Positions 9,044 through 15,957 of a DNA stretch of 64,000 nt are shown here, piece after piece; the first letter of the stretch is position 1; each line of letters starts with the position of its first letter. The notes beneath the pieces are model-generated. The model ran no database searches. It was not told the DNA's origin and saw only the letters and a program-made list of their open reading frames with translations. The stretch covers positions 1-64,000 of the forward strand of contig NZ_JARVKW010000025.1 of assembly GCF_029813775.1 (NCBI RefSeq), in the 5' to 3' direction. The position numbers and the translations under genes are program-made. This stretch comes from Streptomyces sp. DH24. GTDB taxonomy: Bacteria > Actinomycetota > Actinomycetes > Streptomycetales > Streptomycetaceae.

Positions 9044-9169
9044 GTCGGCGGTCGGCGGTCGGCGGTCGGCGGTCGGCGGTCGGCGGTCGGCGGTCGGCGG
9101 TCGGCGGTCGGCGGTCGGCGGTCGGCGGTCGGCGGTCGGCGGTCGGCGGTCGGCGGTCGGCGGTCGGCG
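9044..9169. repeat. perfect 18-copy heptamer tandem repeat (GTCGGCG)
   Basis: Exactly 126 bases consist of 18 uninterrupted copies of GTCGGCG. The array lies in the 202-bp gap between two convergent genes (ends 9016 and 9219), so it is not coding. Because 7 is not a multiple of 3, every frame through it is open, giving artificial Arg-Arg-Pro-Pro-Thr-Ala-Asp and Val-Gly-Gly-Arg-Arg-Ser-Ala polymers. A perfect repeat of this kind should change copy number readily. Confidence 0.95.
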
Positions 9170-9218
9170 GGGCAACGCGGGGCGGGCGCGCCGGTGACGG
9201 TGCGGCGCCCTGGGCTGT

Positions 9219-10058
9219 TCAGAGGGTGTAGGTCCTGGTCGCGGTTTCCTCGAAGAGGGCCGTGCGTTCCGGGCCGCTCAGGTCGGTGGTCAGCTCGCGG
9301 GCGGCGGTGAGCACCGTGGCGTAGGGCGCGGCGAGGGTGCACACGGGCCAGTCGGAGCCGAACATCAGGCGCCGGGGGCCGAACGCCTCCAGGACCACCT
9401 CCGTGCACGGCCGCAGGCCGGCCACCGTCCAGGAGGCCGGGTCCGCCTCGGTGACCAGGCCGGACAGTTTGCAGACGGTGTTCGGCAGCCGGGCCAGGCG
9501 CCGCACGGCCCCTGCCCAGGGTTCGGGGGCGCCGTCGGCGACGGGCGGTTTGCCGAGGTGGTCGAGGACGAAGGTGAGGCCGGGGTGCGCGGCGGCGGCC
9601 TCGGCGCAGGCGGGCAGCTGGTGCGGGCGGACGACGAGGTCGTACACCAGGCCCGCGTCGGCCACGGCGGCGAGCCCCCGGCGGACGTCCGGCCGTAGCA
9701 GCCAGCGGGGGTCGGCCTCGCCCTGGACCTGGTGGCGGACGCCCTTGAGGTGGTGCCCGCCCGGCAGTTCACGCAGCCGGGCGAGTTCGTCGGCGACGCC
9801 GGGGCTCGTCAGGTCGGTCCAGCCGACGACGCCCGCGATCAGCTCGTGCCGGGCCGCGAGGGCGAGGAGTTCCGGTGTCTCCTCGGGCACGGTGACCGTC
9901 TGCACCAGCACACTGCGGACGACTCCGGCGGCCCGGGCCTCGACCTCGAACTCCTCCGCCGTGAAGTCGCGCCGCAGCGGCGCCAGTCGAGGGCCGGTGA
10001 GCCAGTCCTGGTCCCGTACGGACAGGTCCCAGACGTGGTGGTGGGCGTCGACGGTCAC
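9219..10058 (-). CDS. amidohydrolase family 2 lactonase (L-fuconolactonase-like)
   Basis: The 279-residue protein starts VTVDAHHHVWD, carrying the HxH metal motif. The usual amidohydrolase-2 markers follow: GVRHQVQ, FVLDHLGKPP, NTVCKLSG and MFGSDWPV (metal Asp). The family includes L-fuconolactonase and related sugar lactonases. It is the last gene of a four-gene operon, and its GTG overlaps the previous TGA by 4 bases (GTGA). In this operon it should hydrolyse the aldonolactone made by the aldo/keto reductase to the free acid used by the dehydratase. Confidence 0.85.
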   Translation of the reverse strand: MTVDAHHHVWDLSVRDQDWLTGPRLAPLRRDFTAEEFEVEARAAGVVRSVLVQTVTVPEETPELLALAARHELIAGVVGWTDLTSPGVADELARLRELPGGHHLKGVRHQVQGEADPRWLLRPDVRRGLAAVADAGLVYDLVVRPHQLPACAEAAAAHPGLTFVLDHLGKPPVADGAPEPWAGAVRRLARLPNTVCKLSGLVTEADPASWTVAGLRPCTEVVLEAFGPRRLMFGSDWPVCTLAAPYATVLTAARELTTDLSGPERTALFEETATRTYTL

Positions 10059-11080
10059 CCCGGCTCCCCGGCCGGTACGGGCGCCTCGGGCGGGAGCAGG
10101 CCCGTCGCGCGCAGTTCCGCCCACAGGGCCGCGGGCACGGGTGCCGCGAACTGCTCGGCGCAGTCGTCGACCTCGGCCGCCGAGCGGGCGCCCACGAGGA
10201 CGCCGGCGACGGCCGGGTGCGCGGCGCAGAAGGCGAGGGCGCAGGCGCGCAGGGTGGTGCCGTGGCGCTCGGCGATCTCCTTCAGGCGCAGGGCGCGTTC
10301 CAGGAGGGCGGGGGGTGCGGCGGCGTAGTCGTAAGTGGCGCCGGGTCTCGGGTCGGCCAGCAGGCCGGAGTTGAAGGCGCCGCCGACGAGCACCGAGACG
10401 CCGCGGCGCCGCGCGGCGGGCAGCAGGTCGGTGAGGGCGCTCTGGTCGAGCAGGGTGTAGCGGTTGGCGCACAGCACCACGTCGACGTCCGTGTCGCGGA
10501 CGAAGCGGGTGAGCATCTCCGTCTGGTTCATGCCGACGCCGATGGCGCCGACGACGCCCTCGGAGCGCAGCCGTTCCAGCGCCGGGTAGCCGTCGCGGAA
10601 GGCCGTTTCGGCGTGGTCGTCGGGGTCGTGGAGGTGGACGACGTCGACGCGGTCCAGGCCGAGCCGCTCCAGGCTCGCCTCCAGGGTGCGGCGGATGCCG
10701 TCGGCGGTGAAGTCCCACACGCGGCGGTGGGTGGCGGGGACGGCGAAGCCGTTGGCCAGGTCGTCGCCGGTGCCGTCGGCGGGTTCCAGGCGGCGGCCCA
10801 CCTTGGTGCCGACGGTGTACTCGGCGCGGGGGCGGGCCGCGAGGGCGGCGCCGATGCGGCGTTCGGACAGGCCGAGTCCGTAGTGCGGCGCGGTGTCGAA
10901 GTAGCGGATGCCCTGGCGCCAGGCGGCGTCCAGCGCGGCGTGCGCCTGCTCGTCGGTGAGCGGTGCGTACAGGTTCCCGATGGCGCCCCCGCCGAAGCCG
11001 AGTCGGCTGACGCGCACGGCGCTGCGGCCGAGGCGGCCGGTCGCCGCGCCGCCGCCGCTGCTCGCGCCGGCCCCGGTCAC
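10055..11080 (-). CDS. aldo/keto reductase, probable L-fucose (D-threo-aldose 1-) dehydrogenase
   Basis: The 341-residue AKR has the catalytic tetrad in FDTAPHYG (Asp, Tyr), GTKVG (Lys) and VVHLHDPDD (His), and the strand RVSRLGFGGGAIGNLY typical of the D-threo-aldose/pyridoxine dehydrogenase branch. The GTG at 11080 overlaps the upstream SDR stop (GTGA). In the oxidative L-fucose pathway this enzyme oxidises the sugar at C1 to the lactone. The substrate is inferred from the neighbouring lactonase, fuconate-dehydratase-like enzyme and SDR; related sugars such as L-galactose or D-arabinose are possible. Confidence 0.82.
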   Translation of the reverse strand: MTGAGASSGGGAATGRLGRSAVRVSRLGFGGGAIGNLYAPLTDEQAHAALDAAWRQGIRYFDTAPHYGLGLSERRIGAALAARPRAEYTVGTKVGRRLEPADGTGDDLANGFAVPATHRRVWDFTADGIRRTLEASLERLGLDRVDVVHLHDPDDHAETAFRDGYPALERLRSEGVVGAIGVGMNQTEMLTRFVRDTDVDVVLCANRYTLLDQSALTDLLPAARRRGVSVLVGGAFNSGLLADPRPGATYDYAAAPPALLERALRLKEIAERHGTTLRACALAFCAAHPAVAGVLVGARSAAEVDDCAEQFAAPVPAALWAELRATGLLPPEAPVPAGEPG

Positions 11081-11832
11081 CGTGGCTCCGGGCGGAGCCT
11101 GAGGCCCTGCATGCCGCCGTCCACGGCGAGGGCCGTGCCGGTGGTGGCGCCGGACAGCGGGCTCGCCAAGTAGGCGACGGCGCCCGCGACTTCGGCGGCG
11201 TCGACCAGGCGGCCGGTGGGCTGGCGGGCCTCCAGGGCGGCGCGTTCGGCGGCGGGGTCGTCGGCCGCGTCCAGCAGGCGGCCGACCCACGGGGTGTCCG
11301 CCGTACCGGGGTTGACGCAGTTGACGCGGATGCCCTCGCGGACGTGGTCGGCGGCCATGGCGAGGGTGAGGGCGAGCACGGCGCCCTTGCTCGCGCTGTA
11401 CAGGGCGCGCCCGGGCAGGCCCGCGGTCGCCGCGATGGAGCAGGTGTTGACGATCGCGGCGTGCGCGGAGCGACGCAGGTGCGGCAGGCAGGCGCGGGCC
11501 GTGCGGACCATGCCGAGGACGTTGACGTCGAGGACGCGGTGCCATTCCGCGTCGGGGTTGTCCTCGACGGTGCCCTGCGCGCCGATGCCGGCGTTGTTGA
11601 CCAGGACGTCGAGGCCGCCGAGGGCGGTCACGGCGGACGCGACCGCCTCGCGCACCGACGTGTCGTCGGCGACGTCGGCGCGGTACGGCAGCAGGGGCGG
11701 CCCGACCGGCGACGGGTCCAGGTCGAGGACGGCGACCCGGGCGCCGCGTTCGGCGAGGAGTTCGGCGGTGGCCCGTCCGATGCCGGAGGCGCCGCCGGTC
11801 ACCAGGGCCGTCAGGCCCGTGAAGTCGCCCAT
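11077..11832 (-). CDS. short-chain dehydrogenase (probable 2-keto-3-deoxy-L-fuconate dehydrogenase)
   Basis: A classical 251-residue SDR with TGGASGIGRA (NAD(P) loop), NNAGIGAQG, Ser in NTCSIAATAGL, YSASK (catalytic Tyr/Lys) and the C-terminal GTALAVDGGMQG. It begins 22 bases inside the end of the enolase-superfamily gene and overlaps the next gene by GTGA, so all four genes are translationally coupled. In Xanthomonas-type L-fucose catabolism an SDR oxidises 2-keto-3-deoxy-L-fuconate; that role is inferred from context. Confidence 0.83.
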   Translation of the reverse strand: MGDFTGLTALVTGGASGIGRATAELLAERGARVAVLDLDPSPVGPPLLPYRADVADDTSVREAVASAVTALGGLDVLVNNAGIGAQGTVEDNPDAEWHRVLDVNVLGMVRTARACLPHLRRSAHAAIVNTCSIAATAGLPGRALYSASKGAVLALTLAMAADHVREGIRVNCVNPGTADTPWVGRLLDAADDPAAERAALEARQPTGRLVDAAEVAGAVAYLASPLSGATTGTALAVDGGMQGLRLRPEPR

Positions 11833-13169
11833 GCCGCCTCCTTGCGCGTGCGGTCGGCGTCCGCGGCCCAGTAGGTGCCGCCGGGGTAGGTGTGACGGGC
11901 GATCGACTCGGGCCGCATCGCCGCCGAGAAGCCCGGCGCGGTGGGTGCCGTGTAGTGGCCCGCGCGGATCACCACCGGGTCGAGGAAGTGGTCGTGGAGA
12001 TGGTCGACGTACTCGATGACGCGGTCCTCGGTGGTGCCGGACAGTGCGACGTAGTCGAACATCGACAGGTGCTGGACGAGTTCGCACAGCCCGACGCCGC
12101 CCGCGTGCGGGCACACGGGCACTCCGGCCTTCGCCGCCAGCAGCAGGATCGCGAGGTTCTCGTTGACCCCGGCGACGCGGGCCGCGTCGATCTGCACGAT
12201 GTCGACGGCGCCCGCCAGGAGGAGCTGCTTGAAGACGATCCGGTTGTGGACGTGCTCGCCGGTGGCGACCTTCACCGGGGCGACGGCCCGGCGGATCGCC
12301 GCGTGCCCGAGGGTGTCGTCGGGGCTGGTGGGCTCCTCGATCCAGTACGGGTCGCACTCGGCCAGCGCCCGCGTCCGGTCGATCGCCTCGCCGACGTCCC
12401 AGCGCTGGTTGGCGTCGAGGGCGATGCGCACACCGGGGCCGACGACGGAGCGGGCGACGCGGCAGCGCCGCAGGTCGTCCTCGGGGTCCGCGCCGACCTT
12501 CAGCTTGATCTGGGTGAAGCCGTCGGCGACCGCCCGCGCCGCCAGCCGGCTCAGCTTCTCGTCGTCGTAGCCGAGCCAGCCGGGCGAGGTGGTGTACGCC
12601 GGGTAGCCGCGCTCCAGCAGCCGCGCGGTGCGCTCCGCGGCGCCCTCCTTGCCGCGGCGCAGCAGGTCCAGTGCCTCGTCGGGGGTGAGGGCGTCGGTGA
12701 GGTACCGGAAGTCGACCTGGCCGACGAGCCATTCGGGTTCGGCGTCGGCGAGCAGCCGCCACAGCGGCCGGCCGGCGCGCTTGGCGGCGAGGTCCCAGGC
12801 CGCGTTGACGACGGCGCCGATCGCCATGTGCATCACGCCCTTCTCGGGCCCGAGCCAGCGCAGTTGACTGTCGCCCGTCAGATCGCGGTACAGCGTGCCC
12901 GGGTCGGCGCACAGCTCGTCGACGGACCGGCCGACGACGTGGCCGCGCAGCGCGTCGATCGCGGCGACCTGCACGTCGTTGCCGCGCCCGATGGTGAACG
13001 TGAAGCCGTGGCCCTCGTGCCCGTCGGCGGCGTCGGTGCGCAGGACGGCGTCCGCGGCCGAGTAGTCGGGGTCCGGGTTCATGGCGTCGGAGCCGTCGAG
13101 CTCGCGCGAGGTCGGGAAGCGGACGTCGTGGGTGTCGAGGGCGGTGATGCGGGCGCGGATCGCGGACAC
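11811..13169 (-). CDS. enolase-superfamily sugar acid dehydratase, L-fuconate dehydratase-like
   Basis: The 452-residue protein has the mandelate-racemase/FucD set: QIKLKVGADPEDDL (KxK), ALDANQRWDV (first metal Asp), IEEPTSPDD (Glu), KVATGEHVHN (Glu) and CPHAGGVGLCE (base His). The N-terminal SRELDGSDAMNPDPDYSAA with FTIGRGND is characteristic of L-fuconate dehydratases. It starts at GTG 13169. As the first gene of the operon it converts an acid sugar such as L-fuconate to the 2-keto-3-deoxy acid. No sugar transporter gene is adjacent. Confidence 0.88.
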   Translation of the reverse strand: MSAIRARITALDTHDVRFPTSRELDGSDAMNPDPDYSAADAVLRTDAADGHEGHGFTFTIGRGNDVQVAAIDALRGHVVGRSVDELCADPGTLYRDLTGDSQLRWLGPEKGVMHMAIGAVVNAAWDLAAKRAGRPLWRLLADAEPEWLVGQVDFRYLTDALTPDEALDLLRRGKEGAAERTARLLERGYPAYTTSPGWLGYDDEKLSRLAARAVADGFTQIKLKVGADPEDDLRRCRVARSVVGPGVRIALDANQRWDVGEAIDRTRALAECDPYWIEEPTSPDDTLGHAAIRRAVAPVKVATGEHVHNRIVFKQLLLAGAVDIVQIDAARVAGVNENLAILLLAAKAGVPVCPHAGGVGLCELVQHLSMFDYVALSGTTEDRVIEYVDHLHDHFLDPVVIRAGHYTAPTAPGFSAAMRPESIARHTYPGGTYWAADADRTRKEAAWATSRA

Positions 13170-13189
13170 TGCGGTGCCTCCCCGGGAAA

Positions 13190-13200
13190 GCGGTTACCGC
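13190..13200. promoter_or_regulatory. palindrome GCGGTTACCGC upstream of the fucose-type operon
   Basis: A perfect 11-bp palindrome centred on one T lies 20 bp before the GTG of the dehydratase gene, where a repressor would block that transcript. It differs from the second palindrome at 13279 in its outer bases but shares the GGT-N-ACC core. Confidence 0.5.
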
Positions 13201-13278
13201 ATACCTATCAGACCACTTCGCGCGCACAACACCCTCAGGGCGCCGTTTTCCCCGGAGGAGAGGACGGGGAAGCCGTAT

Positions 13279-13289
13279 TGGTCGGACCA
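13279..13289. promoter_or_regulatory. FadR-type GntR operator candidate TGGTCGGACCA
   Basis: This perfect palindrome (TGGTC-G-GACCA) fits the known FadR-subfamily operator form (TGGT-N3-ACCA type). It sits 42 bp upstream of the GntR gene start and in the divergent spacer with the fucose-type operon. A half-site GACCACTTCG at 13211-13220 repeats the right arm and its flank (GACCACTTCG again at 13285-13294). Autoregulation plus control of the operon is the simple reading. Confidence 0.6.
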
Positions 13290-13330
13290 CTTCGATGGTT
13301 AGACTGCGGCGCCGACGGCAGGAGGAGTGC

Positions 13331-14059
13331 GTGGACGAGGACGGTCGCGCAAGCGCGCGGCGGACGGACACGGCACCGGGGGACACGGCGCCGCAGCGCG
13401 CCATCGAGCGGGTCAAGGCGATGATCGCCGACGGCACGCTCCAGCCGGGGCAGCGCCTGCCGGCCGAGCGCGACCTCGCGGCGCAGCTCGGCATCTCCCG
13501 CGGCTCGGTGCGCGAGGCCGTCCGCGCGCTCACGGTGCTGGGCGTCCTGGAGGCGCGGCACGGCTCGGGCATCTACGTCACCCGGCTCGGCGCCGTCGAC
13601 CTGCTGGCGACCTTCGGGGTGATGGCCGGTCTGTCGCGCGGACCGCGGCTGCTGGAGATGCTCCAGGTGCGGCGCGTCCTGGAGTCGGCGGCGGCGGCGC
13701 TGGCCGCGGCCCGCATCACGCCGGACGAACTCGCCGAGCTGGAAGGGCACTTGGCGGCGATGTGCGCCACCGACGACCCGGACGAGGTGCTCGCCCACGA
13801 CCTCGCCTTCCACCGCACGATCACCGCGGCCGCCGGCAACGAGACCCTCGCGGCCCTGCTGGAGGGGCTGTCGTCGCGTACGGTGCGGGCCCGGGTGCGC
13901 CGCGGCCGTCAGGAGGAGGGTGCGATCGGGCGGACGCGCCGCGAACACGCCGCCGTGTTGCGGGCGTTGGCCGCCCGTGACCCGGAGGCCGCGCGGGCGG
14001 CCGCCGCGGCGCACGTGGGTGCGGTGGAGGAGTGGCTGCGGGGGCGGCTCGACGGCTGA
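13331..14059 (+). CDS. GntR-family (FadR subfamily) transcriptional regulator
   Basis: The 242-residue protein has an N-terminal winged helix (about 20-85; GQRLPAERDLAAQLGISRGS, VREAVRALTVLGVLEARHGSG) and a helical FCD effector domain (about 95-235) with AHDLAFHRTITAAAGNE, EHAAVLRALAARDPEAAR and a terminal His (AAHVGAVEEWL) that in this family binds a metal or ligand. GGAGGAG immediately precedes GTG 13331, which fixes the start over an in-frame GTG at 13295. It is divergent from the sugar-acid operon, so it is most likely its repressor, relieved by a pathway intermediate. Confidence 0.9.
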   Translation: MDEDGRASARRTDTAPGDTAPQRAIERVKAMIADGTLQPGQRLPAERDLAAQLGISRGSVREAVRALTVLGVLEARHGSGIYVTRLGAVDLLATFGVMAGLSRGPRLLEMLQVRRVLESAAAALAAARITPDELAELEGHLAAMCATDDPDEVLAHDLAFHRTITAAAGNETLAALLEGLSSRTVRARVRRGRQEEGAIGRTRREHAAVLRALAARDPEAARAAAAAHVGAVEEWLRGRLDG

Positions 14060-14464
14060 GCGCCCCCGTGGCGCCCGCCGACGCGGGTCCTGTGACCGGC
14101 GACGCGGTCGAGCAGGTCGGCGGGCCGGCCTGCTCCGGTCTGCGCCGACTGCAGGCCGGCGCTGGGTGACAGGCCGCGGACCTGCCCGTGGGCGCCGGCC
14201 GGGGCGACCCGTCGCGGCAGAGCGTCCAGCAGGCCACCGCCCGGCCAGCGATTCAGGGCATACCGGCGTAGGCTGGTGCACAGAGACTGAGTTGCTCGGC
14301 CCAAGCCGGTCACTCTGACAGGCCGTCCGCTCCAAGATCAACCCTGGGGATTCTCCGCCGCGCGGCGGCGGCCGGGCCGGTTCGGGCGCATGAGGAGCCG
14401 CGCGAAGGCGAATGGCTCGAACGCACCGGGCCGCCCGCTCCGTCCAAGGAATCCGGTGCACGCA
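14060..14464. other. 405-bp spacer without a convincing gene
   Basis: There is no coding frame with a plausible start and family pattern on either strand. A GC palindrome CCGCCGCGCGGCGG lies near 14356-14369. The promoter of the small-membrane-peptide/glycosyltransferase unit must be in the last part; I cannot pick a -35/-10 pair with confidence. AAGGA at 14446-14450 is a weak, distant ribosome-binding site for the 14465 ATG. Confidence 0.4.
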
Positions 14465-14617
14465 ATGTCCATTGCCGAATCACTCGTCGCCGCCGGGGCG
14501 CGTCATGCCCTGGCGGGCGGCGCACTCCTCCCCCTGTGGATCGTCCTGGGTTGCTTCACTCTGGTCGCCCTCGGATTGTTGCTGACCCGCGCGCATTCCC
14601 GGCGTGGTCACCGATGA
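14465..14617 (+). CDS. 50-residue single-span membrane peptide before the hyaluronan-synthase-like gene
   Basis: MSIAESLVAAGARHALAG is followed by one hydrophobic helix (about residues 22-40, ending in LVALGLLL) and a basic tail THAHS-type RAHSRRGHR, predicting a C-in topology. Its TGA overlaps the next ATG (ATGA at 14614-14617), so it is translationally coupled to the glycosyltransferase frames. I do not recognise the family. It may be an accessory subunit of the polysaccharide synthase, or a leader that sets coupling. The weak ribosome-binding site lowers confidence in this start. Confidence 0.5.
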   Translation: MSIAESLVAAGARHALAGGALLPLWIVLGCFTLVALGLLLTRAHSRRGHR

Positions 14618-14721
14618 CGCGCCTCACCTCGGCCGCCGCGATGCTGGTGGTCCTGGCCATCATCCTGGTCACGCGGGGCGGCACCATGGCGTCCGTCTAC
14701 GGACCGCCGTCTTCGCCCTGA
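14614..14721 (+). pseudogene. N-terminal membrane segment of the hyaluronan-synthase-like protein, out of frame with the rest
   Basis: This 35-residue frame begins MTRLTSAAAMLVVLAIILVT and reaches GGTMASVYG, which fits the first transmembrane helix and loop of streptococcal HasA (there ending ...SIYG). The continuation of that protein, TAVFALMFAKLGASLV (second helix), is found directly after but in the -1 frame, starting at 14700-14703. The small frame ends at a TGA (14719-14721) that overlaps an ATG (14721) in the downstream frame. Either one base is missing near 14701, or the N-terminal helix is a separate coupled peptide. Fused with one added base the protein would be 435 residues, close to the HasA length. 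Confidence 0.6.
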
Positions 14722-15920
14722 TGTTCGCGAAACTGGGCGCCTCCCTGGTCCGCCGCCCGCGGACGACCGTAGCCCCCCAGGACCTGGCGAAGGTGAACAA
14801 ACTGACGGTCGGCGCGATCATCACCGTCTACAACGAGGACCCGGAAGCATTCGCCAGGTGCCTCAACAGCATTTTGGCCCAGACCCGCCATCCGACCACG
14901 CTGGTGGTTGTCGACGACGCCTCGACGGACACCCGCGCGTTGGCCTACGCGCGCTCGCCCGGAGTCGGCCGACGGTACCGTGACGCGGGCATCGACTACC
15001 AAGTGGTGGAATTCACGGAGAACAAGGGAAAACGCCAGGGACTGGCGGCCGGTTTCCGGCTTCATGCGGACACGGACATATATCTGGGCATCGACTCGGA
15101 CACCGTGCTGGACAAGTACGCCATCGAACGGGGAATGATTCCGTTCGCCTCGGACAAGGTGAACGCCGTCACCGGACTGGTACTGGCCCTCAACGCCCGC
15201 AAGAACGTTCTCACCCGGTTGATCGATCTCCGCTACGCCAATGCGTTTCTGTACGAGCGCGCCGCGTACAGCCTGCTGGGGGCGGTCCTGTGCTGCTGCG
15301 GATCGCTGGCCTTCTACCGCGGCACCGTGGTGCGCGAACACCTGCACGGCTTCCTCAACCAGCGGTTCCTGGGCCGGCTCTCCACCTTCGGCGACGACCG
15401 CCACATGACGAACTACTGCCTGCTGACCGGCAAGGCGGTCCTGCAGGCCAACGCGGTGGCCTGGACGCTGGTTCCCGAGAACGTCAGGCACTACCTGCGG
15501 CAGCAGGTGCGGTGGAACAAGTCGTTCTTCCGTGAATCGCTGTGGATCATCCGGGTCGGGAAAGTGACCAGGCCGGGATTCTGGCTGGCGGCGCTGCTCG
15601 AATTGATTTCCTGGACCTGTTTCACCGGGGTGCTGATCTTCGCCATGGTCATGATGCTGGTCAGCGCTCAGGGCGCCCTGCTGCTGGTGTACCTCATGCA
15701 CGCGATGCTTCTCAGCTACGCCTGGTCGGCAAGGTATCTGGAGGCCGGCGACCGCACCCGGATCCCTTGGACGGAGCGGCTGGGCACGTTTCTGCTGGCT
15801 CCGCTGTACGGCCTGCTGCACATGGGGGTCCTGCTCTGGGTGCGGGTCTACTCCCTGTGCACGCTGCGGGACACCGCCTGGGGCACTCGCGAAGAGGTGG
15901 AAGTCTCCCTGCGGCCATGA
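14721..15920 (+). CDS. hyaluronan-synthase-like (HasA/NodC type) processive family 2 glycosyltransferase
   Basis: From ATG 14721 there are 399 residues with the full HasA motif set: GAIITVYNEDPEAF, VVVDDASTDT (UDP-binding Asp), LGIDSDTVLD (DxD-like), ERAAYSLLGAVLCCCGSLAFYR, FGDDRHMTNY (catalytic base region) and RQQVRWNKSFFRESL (QxxRW). About four membrane helices and the ending YSLCTLRDTAWGTRE also follow HasA. Resemblance to class I hyaluronan synthases is stronger than to NodC or chitin synthases. Known HasA adds GlcUA and GlcNAc from UDP-sugars and exports the chain. The N-terminal helix lies in another frame (14614-14721). No ribosome-binding site precedes ATG 14721, so translation would depend on reinitiation or a frameshift. 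A longer in-frame GTG at 14604 gives a nonsensical N terminus. Confidence 0.85.
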   Translation: MFAKLGASLVRRPRTTVAPQDLAKVNKLTVGAIITVYNEDPEAFARCLNSILAQTRHPTTLVVVDDASTDTRALAYARSPGVGRRYRDAGIDYQVVEFTENKGKRQGLAAGFRLHADTDIYLGIDSDTVLDKYAIERGMIPFASDKVNAVTGLVLALNARKNVLTRLIDLRYANAFLYERAAYSLLGAVLCCCGSLAFYRGTVVREHLHGFLNQRFLGRLSTFGDDRHMTNYCLLTGKAVLQANAVAWTLVPENVRHYLRQQVRWNKSFFRESLWIIRVGKVTRPGFWLAALLELISWTCFTGVLIFAMVMMLVSAQGALLLVYLMHAMLLSYAWSARYLEAGDRTRIPWTERLGTFLLAPLYGLLHMGVLLWVRVYSLCTLRDTAWGTREEVEVSLRP

Positions 15921-15957
15921 CCGGTCGCACGCAGGGAACGCCCGGGCGCCCGGCGTC

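Noticed and set aside
9042..9172. CRISPR-like array
   Set aside because: The unit is 7 bp with no spacers; it is a simple tandem repeat, and its encoded RRPPTAD and VGGRRSA peptides are artefacts.
14695..14705. Programmed -1 frameshift site in the synthase gene
   Set aside because: The sequence GTCTACGGACCG has no X-XXY-YYZ slippery heptamer, and I see no downstream pseudoknot-like hairpin, so it is not claimed as programmed.
14604..14720. Longer start (GTG 14604) for the synthase-like gene
   Set aside because: It is in frame but gives a His/Gly/Arg-rich N terminus unlike any glycosyltransferase, while the other frame encodes the expected membrane helix.
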